64,000 nucleotides of DNA from Sphingomonas sp. Leaf17 (GTDB lineage: Bacteria; Pseudomonadota; Alphaproteobacteria; Sphingomonadales; Sphingomonadaceae), in assembly GCF_001421505.1 (NCBI RefSeq), contig NZ_LMKL01000009.1, positions 86,417-150,416 on the forward strand, written 5' to 3'. A model generated the notes under the pieces. The model was not told the origin of the DNA, searched no databases, and saw only the letters and a program-made list of their open reading frames with translations. Shown one piece after another: positions 54,259 through 62,372 of this stretch. Positions within the stretch are counted from its first letter, which is position 1; every line of letters starts with the position of its first letter. Both the position numbers and the translations under genes were made by a program.

Positions 54259-55046
54259 TGCACGCGCCGATCACGGCTTCCGACATGGCATCGGCACGGC
54301 CCCTCACGCTGGCGGATGCCTGTCAGGGCTGTCGCACGCAGGCCCCCCTGAAGACCGCCATCACCATGGCGTTCCAGCCGATCGTCGACATCGGCAGCGG
54401 GACCGTGTTCGCGTACGAGGCGCTGGTGCGGGGGCAGAATGGCCAGTCCGCCGGCGAGATCCTGTCCGGGATCGACCCCGACATGATCTACAAGTTCGAC
54501 CAGACCTGCCGCGTCAAGGCGATCGAGCTGGCCGGCGGGCTGTTCGCCCCCGGTGGCGCGGCCAAACTGTCGATCAACTTCATGCCGAACGCGGTGTACG
54601 AACCCAACGCCTGCATCCGCGCCTCGCTGGCCGCCGCGCGCCGCGTGGGGTTCGATCCCGGCCGGCTGATGTTCGAGTTCACCGAAAACGAACCGATGCG
54701 GGACGCCGGCCACGTCCGGGGCATCATCGAGGCATATCGCGCCCGCGGCTTCACCACCGCCATCGACGATTTCGGGGCCGGTTATGCCGGACTCGGCCTG
54801 ATCGCCGACCTGCGCCCGGACATGCTGAAGATCGACATGGCGCTGGTGCGCGACATCGACACGTCGGCCGCCCGCCGGACGATCGTCGCCGCCGTGCTCG
54901 GGATGGCCGACGCTCTTGGGGTACGGTGCATCGCCGAGGGCATCGAGACGGCCGAGGAACTGGAAACGCTGCGCGCGATCGGCATCCGGCTGTGCCAGGG
55001 ATATCATATCGCCCGCCCGGCGACCGAGGCCCTGCCGCTGGCATAG
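54255..55046 (+). CDS. EAL-domain c-di-GMP phosphodiesterase
   Basis: A 263-aa protein made of an approximately 35-residue leader with two cysteines (DACQGCRTQ) and one EAL domain (about 36-260). Catalytic residues are all recognisable: VFAYEALVRGQ, the Asn in LSINFMPNAV, FEFTENE, TAIDDFGAGYAGL, MLKIDMALV, EGIET and the CQGYHIARP glutamine. So it should hydrolyse c-di-GMP. The start is either of two tandem ATGs at 54255 and 54258; the first overlaps the ligase stop. It balances the cyclase encoded two genes earlier. Confidence 0.9.
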   Translation: MMHAPITASDMASARPLTLADACQGCRTQAPLKTAITMAFQPIVDIGSGTVFAYEALVRGQNGQSAGEILSGIDPDMIYKFDQTCRVKAIELAGGLFAPGGAAKLSINFMPNAVYEPNACIRASLAAARRVGFDPGRLMFEFTENEPMRDAGHVRGIIEAYRARGFTTAIDDFGAGYAGLGLIADLRPDMLKIDMALVRDIDTSAARRTIVAAVLGMADALGVRCIAEGIETAEELETLRAIGIRLCQGYHIARPATEALPLA

Positions 55047-55103
55047 GTCCGGCGAACGGCTGGACCTCGCACCCGATCGGGTGGTCGGCACGTTGAGCGG
55101 CCC

Positions 55104-56399
55104 ATGACCGTCCCCATGAACTTCAATGCCGTCGCCCCCGAACCCTATATCCTGATGCTCACCGGCTTCGGTATCCTGACGGCGCTCGTCGTCTGGTTGC
55201 CACTGGTCCTGCGCCGACTGCCGCTGTCGCTGCCGATCGTCTGCATCGCGCTGGGGGCCGCGATATTCTCCGTCCCGCAGGTCACGTTGCGGCCGCTGCC
55301 CTGGCTGTACCCGCATATCACCGAACGGTTCAGCGAGTTCGTCGTCATCATCGCGCTGATGGGGGCGGGGCTGAAGATCGACCGGGTGTTCCGCTGGCGC
55401 GACTGGGCGGTGACGTGGCGGTTGCTGGCCATCACCATGCCGCTGGGGATCGTTGCCATCGCCGCGCTGACCGCATGGGGCCTTGGCCTGCCCTGGGCGA
55501 TCGCGCTGTTGCTGGCCGCCAGCCTTGCCCCGACCGACCCCGTGCTGGCGTCCGACATCCAGGTCGGACCACCCAAGACCGGCGACGAGGACGAGGTGCG
55601 CTTCGGCCTGACGTCGGAGGCCGGGCTGAACGACGGCCTGGCCTTTCCCTTCGTCCATCTGGCGATCGCGCTGGCGACCGTCGGTGCCGCCGGACAGGAC
55701 GTGGTCGGCGAATGGCTCAGCTACCGGGTTCTGTGGGAAATCGTCGCCGGCATTGGCGCGGGGTGGGTGATCGGCCGCGTGTTCGGCTGGCTGACCTTCC
55801 ACGTCTCGGCGGATACCAAGCTGGCGCAGACGGGTGACGGCCTGATCGCTCTGGCGGCGACCTGCATATCCTACGGCTTTACCGAACTGATCCACTGCTA
55901 CGGCTTCCTGGCGGTATTCGTCACCGCGCTGACGTTCCGCAGCACGCACCGGGACCATGATTTCCACCACGACATGCACGACGTCACCGAACAGATCGAA
56001 CGGCTGGCGATGATGGTCCTGTTGCTGCTGTTCGGCGGTGCGCTGGTCAGCGGGCTGCTGGCCGAGGTGTCGGGACGCGACGTCGCCATCGCGTTCATCA
56101 TCCTGCTGGTCGTCCGGCCGGTCGCGGGCATGATCGGCCTGACGGGGGCACGGGTCGACCGGTCGGAAAAACTGACCCTCGCCTTTTTCGGCATACGCGG
56201 CGTCGGGTCGATCTATTATCTGGCGTACGGCCTGAACCATGTCGATGTCGGCGATCCGCAGCGGCTGTGGGGGCTGGTCGGCGTCGTCATCCTGATGTCG
56301 GTCATCCTGCACGGGATCACCGTCACCCCGATCATGCGATCGCTGGACCGGCGACGGGGGCGCGACCCGGACCGGGACATGCCGCCGGTCGAAGGATGA
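55104..56399 (+). CDS. CPA1-type Na+/H+ antiporter
   Basis: A 431-aa membrane protein with about twelve helices. CPA1 marks: LAASLAPTDPVLASDIQVG (TDP motif), DEVRFGLTSEAGLNDGLAF with the ion-binding ND pair, and FFGIRGVGSIYYLAYGL. It exports Na+ (or takes up K+) in exchange for protons. It lies 57 bp after the EAL gene on the same strand and could be the last gene of the PYP operon. In a light-driven proton-pump context its driving force may be light-dependent. The TTG-rich leader makes the exact start (55104 or 55116) uncertain. Confidence 0.87.
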   Translation: MTVPMNFNAVAPEPYILMLTGFGILTALVVWLPLVLRRLPLSLPIVCIALGAAIFSVPQVTLRPLPWLYPHITERFSEFVVIIALMGAGLKIDRVFRWRDWAVTWRLLAITMPLGIVAIAALTAWGLGLPWAIALLLAASLAPTDPVLASDIQVGPPKTGDEDEVRFGLTSEAGLNDGLAFPFVHLAIALATVGAAGQDVVGEWLSYRVLWEIVAGIGAGWVIGRVFGWLTFHVSADTKLAQTGDGLIALAATCISYGFTELIHCYGFLAVFVTALTFRSTHRDHDFHHDMHDVTEQIERLAMMVLLLLFGGALVSGLLAEVSGRDVAIAFIILLVVRPVAGMIGLTGARVDRSEKLTLAFFGIRGVGSIYYLAYGLNHVDVGDPQRLWGLVGVVILMSVILHGITVTPIMRSLDRRRGRDPDRDMPPVEG

Positions 56400-56406
56400 C
56401 CGGCGC

Positions 56407-56928
56407 TCAGTCGTTGCGCGCCCGGATCCGTTCGGCCAGCAGCGTGGCGAAGCACAGCCAGGCCACGAACGGCACCCCGGTTGCCGCCGCCGGGCGATCG
56501 ACCCGCGCCGCGGCGGCGACATAGCCGGCGCCGCTGACGACCATGGCCGCGGACGCCACCGTGCTGGCGGTCAGCGCCTTCTGGCGAAAGAAGATTTCCG
56601 TCCAGCCGCCGATCATCGCCGTATTGGCCAGCCACAACCCCACCGCCCGGTTGCGGGCGGCACCGGGCGGGTGGCGCAGCAACCGGTACCCACCGACCCC
56701 CAGCCCGACCTCCAGCACCGGCCACACCGCACCGAAGGCGGCATCCGGCGGCGTGAAGGCCGGCTTGTCGAGCCGATGGTACCAGCGACGGATACCGGGA
56801 TGTGTCGGATCGGGCGCGTTGCGGCGACCGATCAGCGCGCTCGCCCCGAGCACGGCCGCGACGACGACCAGCGCCGCGGGGCGGGACAGGCCGGTACGGC
56901 CCGGTTCGGGCGTGGCGGGGTTCATCAT
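56407..56928 (-). CDS. tspO: TspO/MBR family (tryptophan-rich sensory) protein
   Basis: A 173-aa five-helix membrane protein. The TspO signature is clear: RRWYHRLDKPAFTPPDAAFG, AVWPVLEVGLGVGGYRLL, LWLANTAMIGGWTEIFFRQK and the C-terminal WLCFATLLAERI. Bacterial TspO binds and photodegrades porphyrins and regulates pigment genes in response to oxygen and light in Rhodobacter. ATG 56928 (or 56925) has AGGA 8 bp upstream. It converges on the antiporter with a 7-bp gap. Confidence 0.88.
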   Translation of the reverse strand: MMNPATPEPGRTGLSRPAALVVVAAVLGASALIGRRNAPDPTHPGIRRWYHRLDKPAFTPPDAAFGAVWPVLEVGLGVGGYRLLRHPPGAARNRAVGLWLANTAMIGGWTEIFFRQKALTASTVASAAMVVSGAGYVAAAARVDRPAAATGVPFVAWLCFATLLAERIRARND

Positions 56929-57023
56929 GACCGGTGTCCTTTGCGCGCGGACGGCCTGCCCGCCGGGGTTCAAGCGCGGCAGCGCGCGGGACGTTCCACC
57001 GCCACCGCCGACCGGCCCCGTCG

Positions 57024-57854
57024 TCAGGACAGATGATCCAGAAAATTACGCAGTTCGATCCGCCGGCTGTCCGCGTGCGCGAACTGACGATCGACGCCAA
57101 GCGCCCAGAGCAACGCACGGCTGTCCGGCGCATCGTGCAGCGCGTCCAGCCGCGCCGCCTGCTGTTCGACGTCGGCATCGCTGCGCGCCAGCCCCGCCTC
57201 GATCAGATCGGCGACCTGCCGGCGCAGCGCCGCGGCGATTTCGCCGGGGGCCAGTTCGGGATGATATTGCACACCCCAGAATGTCCCGCCGTCATGCCGG
57301 ATTTCGGCCGCCTGGATCGCGGTGACCGCATTGCCGGCCAGCAGGGTCGCATCGGCGGGCAGCGCCTCGACCTCGTCGCCGTGGATTGCCGGCGCGTCCC
57401 AGCTTGGCGCACGGTTGGCCAGCATCGGGTGGTCGCGCCCTGCGGCGGTCGCGGTGATCCGCCGCGCGATCCCCGCCTCCATCCGGTCCGGCATCTTCCG
57501 TACGCGCCCACCCGCCGCCGCGACCGCCAGTTGCAATCCGGCACACGACCCGAAGGACGGCGTACCCGACCGGAACACCGCCCGCATGAACGTCAGTTGC
57601 CGCCGCACCGCCGGGGTATCATCGTACACATGCAGCGGTGCCCCGGTGATGAAGACGCCGTCGAACCCAGCCAGGGCTTCCGCATCCATGGGACGGGCAT
57701 CGTCGTCGGCCGGCGCGACGATCGTGATGGCGGCACCGGGACGCAGCTGACGCAGGGTCGCGGCATAGCTTTCGCCCGAGCTTTTGCCGACATGGCCACG
57801 ACGGTGTGCCCGTTCCTCGGGGGTTTCGCTCTCGGCGACGAGCAGGTTCGGCAC
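57024..57854 (-). CDS. Class I glutamine amidotransferase-like protein
   Basis: A 276-aa GATase1-fold protein similar to the GMP synthase glutaminase domain. The nucleophile elbow is FGSCAGLQLAVAA (Cys near residue 99) and the catalytic His-Glu pair is in WGVQYHPELAPGE. An Asp/Gly-rich GVFITGAPLHVYDD forms the oxyanion region. No synthetase domain is attached, so it may be a stand-alone amidase or work with a partner elsewhere. The GTG at 57854 has AAGGA 7 bp upstream and gives the conserved N-terminus PNLLVAESE. It is divergent from the LOV gene. Confidence 0.8.
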   Translation of the reverse strand: MPNLLVAESETPEERAHRRGHVGKSSGESYAATLRQLRPGAAITIVAPADDDARPMDAEALAGFDGVFITGAPLHVYDDTPAVRRQLTFMRAVFRSGTPSFGSCAGLQLAVAAAGGRVRKMPDRMEAGIARRITATAAGRDHPMLANRAPSWDAPAIHGDEVEALPADATLLAGNAVTAIQAAEIRHDGGTFWGVQYHPELAPGEIAAALRRQVADLIEAGLARSDADVEQQAARLDALHDAPDSRALLWALGVDRQFAHADSRRIELRNFLDHLS

Positions 57855-58003
57855 GGAACATTCCTTGAATGGAGCGATGCGGATTGGGCGCGATGAAGGC
57901 ACGGACCGGCCGGTCCGACGGGCGATCCGGAACACGAACGCACGCGGTCCGGGCAATCTCCATCCGGCCTGCATTTGGTGTCACGGCAGGGTTCACGGCG
58001 CGA

Positions 58004-58031
58004 TTGCGGGGACAGGACCGTAGGATAAATC
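58004..58031 (+). promoter_or_regulatory. Possible sigma70-like promoter of the LOV gene
   Basis: TTGCGG (58004-58009), a 16-bp spacer and TAAATC (58026-58031) approximate a vegetative promoter 60 bp before the LOV-HTH start. The match is loose; in high-GC alphaproteobacteria such patterns arise by chance. Confidence 0.25.
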
Positions 58032-58091
58032 GCGTGTCATCACGCCCGCGTCGGCCTAGGATGCCGGCACAGGCTGGGATGCGGTTTTGAC

Positions 58092-58715
58092 ATGGGACAT
58101 ACGCTGGACGACAATCGCCTCGACAACCGTCATATCTGTCTTGTCGTCGACAGCCCGATCCCGTCGGTCATCAGCAACCCCCGGTTGCCGGACAATCCGA
58201 TCGTGGCCTGCAATGCCGCGTTCTGCGATCTGACGGGCTATCCGGCTGAAGACGTGGTCGGCCGAAACTGCCGTTTCCTGTCTGGACCGGCGACCGAACC
58301 GTGGCTGACCGAGGAAATCCGCCGGGGAGTACGCGAACATCGCCCGGTGCTGGTCGAAATCCTCAACTACAAGCGGAGCGGTCAGCCGTTCCGCAACGCC
58401 GTGCTCGTCGCCCCGATCTATGACGAGGACGACGCGTTGCTGTACTTCCTGGGATCACAGGTCGAAATCGACGCCGATGCGGCCGCACCGTCGAGCATGC
58501 GCCGGATCCGCGCGGCCGAAATGGTGAAGGCGCTCTCGCCGCGACAGGGCCAGGTGCTGAAAATGGTGGCCGGCGGTCTGCTCAACAAACAGATCGCGGC
58601 AAAGCTCGACCTCGCGGAAAAGACGGTCAAGATGCACCGCGCGATCCTGATGAACCGGCTGGGGCTGCATACGACCGCCGACCTGATCCGCCTTGCGGTC
58701 GAGGCCGGGCTGTAG
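58092..58715 (+). CDS. LOV-LuxR-type blue-light transcription factor (EL222-like)
   Basis: A 207-aa protein. The LOV domain (about 15-125) has the flavin-adduct cysteine in [12 protein letters not shown] (C60), FMN-contact residues in [16 protein letters not shown] and the glutamine in [10 protein letters not shown] that relays the light signal. A helical linker leads to a LuxR/FixJ helix-turn-helix (about 147-207: [36 protein letters not shown]). This is the EL222 layout, in which blue light releases the HTH to dimerise on DNA. It lies 252 bp upstream of the rhodopsin operon in the same direction, which suggests light control of that operon. Confidence 0.9.
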   Translation: MGHTLDDNRLDNRHICLVVDSPIPSVISNPRLPDNPIVACNAAFCDLTGYPAEDVVGRNCRFLSGPATEPWLTEEIRRGVREHRPVLVEILNYKRSGQPFRNAVLVAPIYDEDDALLYFLGSQVEIDADAAAPSSMRRIRAAEMVKALSPRQGQVLKMVAGGLLNKQIAAKLDLAEKTVKMHRAILMNRLGLHTTADLIRLAVEAGL

Positions 58716-58786
58716 CCCACCGGGGACCGGTACGGCACAAGGTCCGTATCGTGCGCGCAGTATCCGCGTCGTAGACAAGCTGTGGA

Positions 58787-58868
58787 GTCACAGCGGCGCT
58801 ACCGGGTATCAACCAGCCATTTGGTATTCGGTCAGGCCATCCCTTGCCCTTTCCGGTGCCGCTGTGAC
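58787..58868. promoter_or_regulatory. Long-range inverted repeat in the rhodopsin promoter
   Basis: GTCACAGCGGC (58787-58797) and GCCGCTGTGAC (58858-58868) are perfect 11-bp inverted arms with 60 bp between them, 100-180 bp before the rhodopsin start. They could be two operator half-sites bridged by a regulator such as the adjacent LOV-HTH, or arms of a large hairpin in the leader or LOV-transcript end. Confidence 0.45.
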
Positions 58869-58967
58869 GACATCGCGGGAGCCTCAGGATCGTTTCCCGA
58901 CGATTGCGTGTCCTCCTGCCACGTCATGCCGGCGCGACCGCGCCACGACCCACTGCAGGAGAGACCG

Positions 58968-59735
58968 ATGGATATCGTGACGCCTTTTCAGTTTCAGCTG
59001 GTCTACAACGCGTTTTCCTTCACCTTCGCGACGATGGCCGCAGCGACCCTGTTCCTGTGGCTCAGCCGGTCGCAGGTGGCCCCCGCCTATCGCACGGCGC
59101 TGGTGATCTCGGGGCTGGTCACCGCCATCGCCGCCTATCACTATTTCCGTATCTTCGAGAGCTGGAACGAGGCCTACACTTTCAAAAACGGTGTCGTGAC
59201 CGCGACCGGTTTCGCGTTCAACGACGCCTATCGCTACGTCGACTGGTTGCTGACCGTGCCGCTGCTGCTCGTGGAACTGGTGCTGGTCATGCGTCTGTCG
59301 CGTGAGGAAACGTCCTCTAAGTCGATCCGGCTCGGATCGGCCGCCGCGCTAATGATCATCCTTGGCTACCCGGGTGAAATCGCCACCGACATTCCGACCC
59401 GCGCCCTGTGGGGCACGCTGTCGGCGATCCCGTTCCTCTACATCGTCTGGGAGCTGTTCAGCGGTCTCGGCGCGTCGATCAAGCAGCAGCCCGCCGCCGC
59501 GCAAAATCTGGTGCGCAAGGCCCGCCTGCTCACCTTCGCCTCGTGGGGCTTCTATCCGATCGTCTACATGGCACCCTATGCCGGGCTGACCGGCGGCACC
59601 GTCACGACGACGATCCAGATCGGCTACACGATCGCCGACATCGCCGCCAAGGCGGGGCTTGGCATCCTGATCTTCCTGATCGCGGTCCGGAAGTCGGAAG
59701 CCGAAACCGCCGGTGGCAAGGCCTACTCCGCCTGA
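58968..59735 (+). CDS. Proton-pumping microbial rhodopsin (DTE type)
   Basis: A 255-aa seven-helix retinal protein. Helix C reads YRYVDWLLTVPLLLVE: R89, acceptor D92, T96 and donor E103, i.e. the DTE signature of outward H+ pumps of the proteorhodopsin/xanthorhodopsin group. H58 in IAAYHYFRIF matches the His that pairs with the acceptor in that group. The Schiff-base lysine is K228 in ADIAAKAGLG with D224 four residues before. L100, eight after D92, predicts green absorption. AGGAG lies 6 bp before ATG 58968. It is the first gene of the rhodopsin-blh-crtI operon. Confidence 0.93.
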   Translation: MDIVTPFQFQLVYNAFSFTFATMAAATLFLWLSRSQVAPAYRTALVISGLVTAIAAYHYFRIFESWNEAYTFKNGVVTATGFAFNDAYRYVDWLLTVPLLLVELVLVMRLSREETSSKSIRLGSAAALMIILGYPGEIATDIPTRALWGTLSAIPFLYIVWELFSGLGASIKQQPAAAQNLVRKARLLTFASWGFYPIVYMAPYAGLTGGTVTTTIQIGYTIADIAAKAGLGILIFLIAVRKSEAETAGGKAYSA

Positions 59736-59739
59736 TCCG

Positions 59740-60699
59740 ATGGCCGTAACGCCGATCCTGTCCAGCCTGCCCGGTCGCCGCGTCCCTCACGGACGCGGCG
59801 ACATCGTCTTTTCCGCCTATTGGGTCGTCGCGGCGGTTCTGGCCGCCTTGGCCGTGTCAGGCTATCCGCTCGACACATCCGCAGCCGTCACGATCGCCGG
59901 CATCGTGTTCATCGGCGGCGGCCTGCCGCACGGGGCCTATGACATCGCGTTGCTGCGCCGTGCCATCGCACTTCGTCCGGACAGGATGGTCGCCGTCGTG
60001 ACCGGATATGCCCTGATCGCACTGCTGATGGCGGGATTGTGGATGGCGATGCCGCTGCTCGCGCTCGTGCTGTTCCTGATCGTGGCGGCGGTGCATTTCG
60101 GCGAGGATTGGGAAATGCTCGACGAACCGCTGCTGCGTGGCGCGGCCGGAGCGGCGGTGATCGCCGCACCGACCATCGGGCATGCGGATGGGGTAGCCGC
60201 GCTGTTCGTGGCGATGAGCGACACCCGGTCGATCGTGATCGCGCAGATCGTCATCGCGGCGGCACCCGTCATCCTTCTGGTCACGGTGGTCGGCGTCGTC
60301 CTTGCCTGGCGCAATGGCGGACGACGCTGGGCCTCGGCCATGACGCTGTGCCTTGTCCTGCTCGTGCTGCTGCCGCCGGTATGGGGTTTTGCGCTGTTCT
60401 TCGTGTTTCTCCATTCGCCGCGCCATCTCGCACAGACGCGCGTCGCGCTTGGCGACATGACGCTCGCGCGGTGGGTCGCAACCGGGGCGGCGTTGTCGCT
60501 CCTGACCGTCCTGGGCTGGCTCGTCATACGCCGGCTTGCGCCCTATGGTGACAGTCCGCCAATGGTCGCCCAGGCTTTCCAGCTGCTGGCGTCCGTCGCC
60601 GTCCCGCACCTGCTCCTGTCCCGCTGGCTCCAGCGCCGCGTCGAGCGCCTCGACCAACCCCTGCCCCTCCTGCTTCACGAAAAGACCATGCTGCAATGA
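59740..60699 (+). CDS. blh: Brp/Blh beta-carotene 15,15'-dioxygenase
   Basis: A 319-aa membrane enzyme that splits beta-carotene into two retinals. The iron-binding histidine motifs of the family are present: [38 protein letters not shown] and [11 protein letters not shown]. Eight or so membrane helices. It starts 4 bp after the rhodopsin stop and overlaps the crtI start by ATGA, so retinal supply and opsin are made together. Start at ATG 59740 is clear. Confidence 0.93.
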   Translation: MAVTPILSSLPGRRVPHGRGDIVFSAYWVVAAVLAALAVSGYPLDTSAAVTIAGIVFIGGGLPHGAYDIALLRRAIALRPDRMVAVVTGYALIALLMAGLWMAMPLLALVLFLIVAAVHFGEDWEMLDEPLLRGAAGAAVIAAPTIGHADGVAALFVAMSDTRSIVIAQIVIAAAPVILLVTVVGVVLAWRNGGRRWASAMTLCLVLLVLLPPVWGFALFFVFLHSPRHLAQTRVALGDMTLARWVATGAALSLLTVLGWLVIRRLAPYGDSPPMVAQAFQLLASVAVPHLLLSRWLQRRVERLDQPLPLLLHEKTMLQ

Positions 60700-62321
60700 C
60701 ACATCGTACCGCTATCGTCATCGGCGCCGGGATCGGCGGCATCGCCTGCGCCATCCGTCTGCAGAGCCTTGGCTTCGACACGCGGATCGTCGAACAGCTC
60801 GATGACGTCGGCGGGCGGGCCTATGTCCGGCGCGAAAAAGGCTTCACCTTCGACATGGGGCCGACGGTGCTGACCGTGCCGCATTTCATCGAAGAGCTGT
60901 TCTCGCTCGAACGCGACCGGGCGATGCTGACCGCGCCCGACTTTCCCGACGACGTGCTGGAGGACGGCAAGCGCATCCTGTCCGGCATCAGCGGCGGCCC
61001 CAATACCAGCCGCTATCTCGACATCGTCCCCGTCCTGCCCTTCTACCGGATCTATTTCGACGACGGCAGCTTCTTCGACTACGATGCCGATCCGGTGAAC
61101 GTCCGCGCGCAGATCGCACGGCTCGCACCCGAGGATCTGGAGGGCTACGAACGCTTCCACGAGGCCGCGCGGGCGATCTTCAAGCGCGGCTTCCTCGAAC
61201 TCGGCTACACTTATTTCGGCAGCCTCGGCTCGATGCTCGGCGTCGTATCCGACCTGCTCAAGCTGGGTGCGGTGCAGCCGCTGTTCTCGCTCGTCAGCAA
61301 ATATTTCAAGAGCGACAAGATGCGGCAGGTGTTCAGCTTTGAACCGCTGCTCATCGGCGGCAATCCGCTGAAGGTACCCGCCATCTATGCGATGATCCAT
61401 TTCGTCGAAAAGACCTGGGGCGTGCATTTCGCGATGGGTGGCACCGGCGCGCTGGTCGAGGCGCTTGTACGCAAGTTCGAGGAACTGGGCGGCACGGTCC
61501 AGCTTGCCGCCCCCGTGGCGCGGATCGACGTCGAGAAGCGCGGGCGCAAGCGCGTCGCGACGGGCGTGACGCTGGGGTCGGGCCAGCACCTGACCGCTGA
61601 TCTGGTCGTGTCCAACGCCGATTACGCCACGACCTATCTGACGCTGATCGACAAGGCGCACCGGCGGATCAATCGCGACGCGGTGGTCAAGTTCCGCAAG
61701 CAGAGCATGTCGCTAATGGTGATCTATTTCGGCTACGCGATGCGCGACGGCGATCCCGACCTGCGGCATCACAACATCATCCTCGGGCCGCGCTATGAGG
61801 AACTGCTGACCGACATTTTCGAGCGCAAGATCCTGGCCGAGGATTTCTCGCAATATCTCCACATCCCGACCATGACCGACCCGAGCCTCGCACCGCCCGG
61901 CCATCACGCGGCCTATACCTTGATTCCGATGCCCAACACGCTCGGCGACATCGACTGGGACGCGGTGGGTGAGGGGTTTGCCGACACCGTGATGCGGTTC
62001 CTGGAGGCGCGTGGCTACATTCCGGACCTCGCCGAGCGGCTGGTCTATCGCAGCTTCGTCACGCCCGATTACTTCGAGCAGACGCTGGGCGCCTATGCCG
62101 GCAACGGCTTCGGCGTCGAACCGCGGCTGACCCAGACCGCGTTCTTCCGGCCGCATAACCGCAGCGAGGACATCACCGGCCTGTATCTGGTGGGGCAAGG
62201 GACACAGCCCGGCGGCGGCACGCCATCGGTGATGATGTCGGCGAAAATGACGGCGCGCGAGATTGCCCGCGATTTCGCGGTCGACCGGCGGATCGTTGAA
62301 GGCATGCCGGGGCAGGGATGA
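60696..62321 (+). CDS. crtI: CrtI-type phytoene desaturase family protein
   Basis: A 541-aa FAD-dependent carotenoid desaturase. The N-terminal dinucleotide fold is [21 protein letters not shown], with [20 protein letters not shown]; the C-terminal CrtI signature is [21 protein letters not shown]. The middle part ([24 protein letters not shown]) is typical. It probably makes lycopene for beta-carotene, the blh substrate; a second-round or different desaturation role cannot be excluded because crtE, crtB and crtY are not in the window. It is the last gene of the operon. Confidence 0.86.
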   Translation: MTHRTAIVIGAGIGGIACAIRLQSLGFDTRIVEQLDDVGGRAYVRREKGFTFDMGPTVLTVPHFIEELFSLERDRAMLTAPDFPDDVLEDGKRILSGISGGPNTSRYLDIVPVLPFYRIYFDDGSFFDYDADPVNVRAQIARLAPEDLEGYERFHEAARAIFKRGFLELGYTYFGSLGSMLGVVSDLLKLGAVQPLFSLVSKYFKSDKMRQVFSFEPLLIGGNPLKVPAIYAMIHFVEKTWGVHFAMGGTGALVEALVRKFEELGGTVQLAAPVARIDVEKRGRKRVATGVTLGSGQHLTADLVVSNADYATTYLTLIDKAHRRINRDAVVKFRKQSMSLMVIYFGYAMRDGDPDLRHHNIILGPRYEELLTDIFERKILAEDFSQYLHIPTMTDPSLAPPGHHAAYTLIPMPNTLGDIDWDAVGEGFADTVMRFLEARGYIPDLAERLVYRSFVTPDYFEQTLGAYAGNGFGVEPRLTQTAFFRPHNRSEDITGLYLVGQGTQPGGGTPSVMMSAKMTAREIARDFAVDRRIVEGMPGQG

Positions 62322-62372
62322 AGCGGGCGGCGTGAGCATGAAGCCGCGACCGGCACGCCCCGCGCCGCAACG

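Noticed and set aside
54000..56522. An 840-codon minus-strand frame opposite the EAL and antiporter genes
   Set aside because: Antisense shadow; it has no recognisable family and crosses three convincing plus-strand genes.
58968..59735. Idea that the rhodopsin is a Na+ pump, Cl- pump or sensory rhodopsin
   Set aside because: Helix C has D-T-E, not NDQ or TSA/NTQ, and no transducer gene is nearby; a proton pump fits best.
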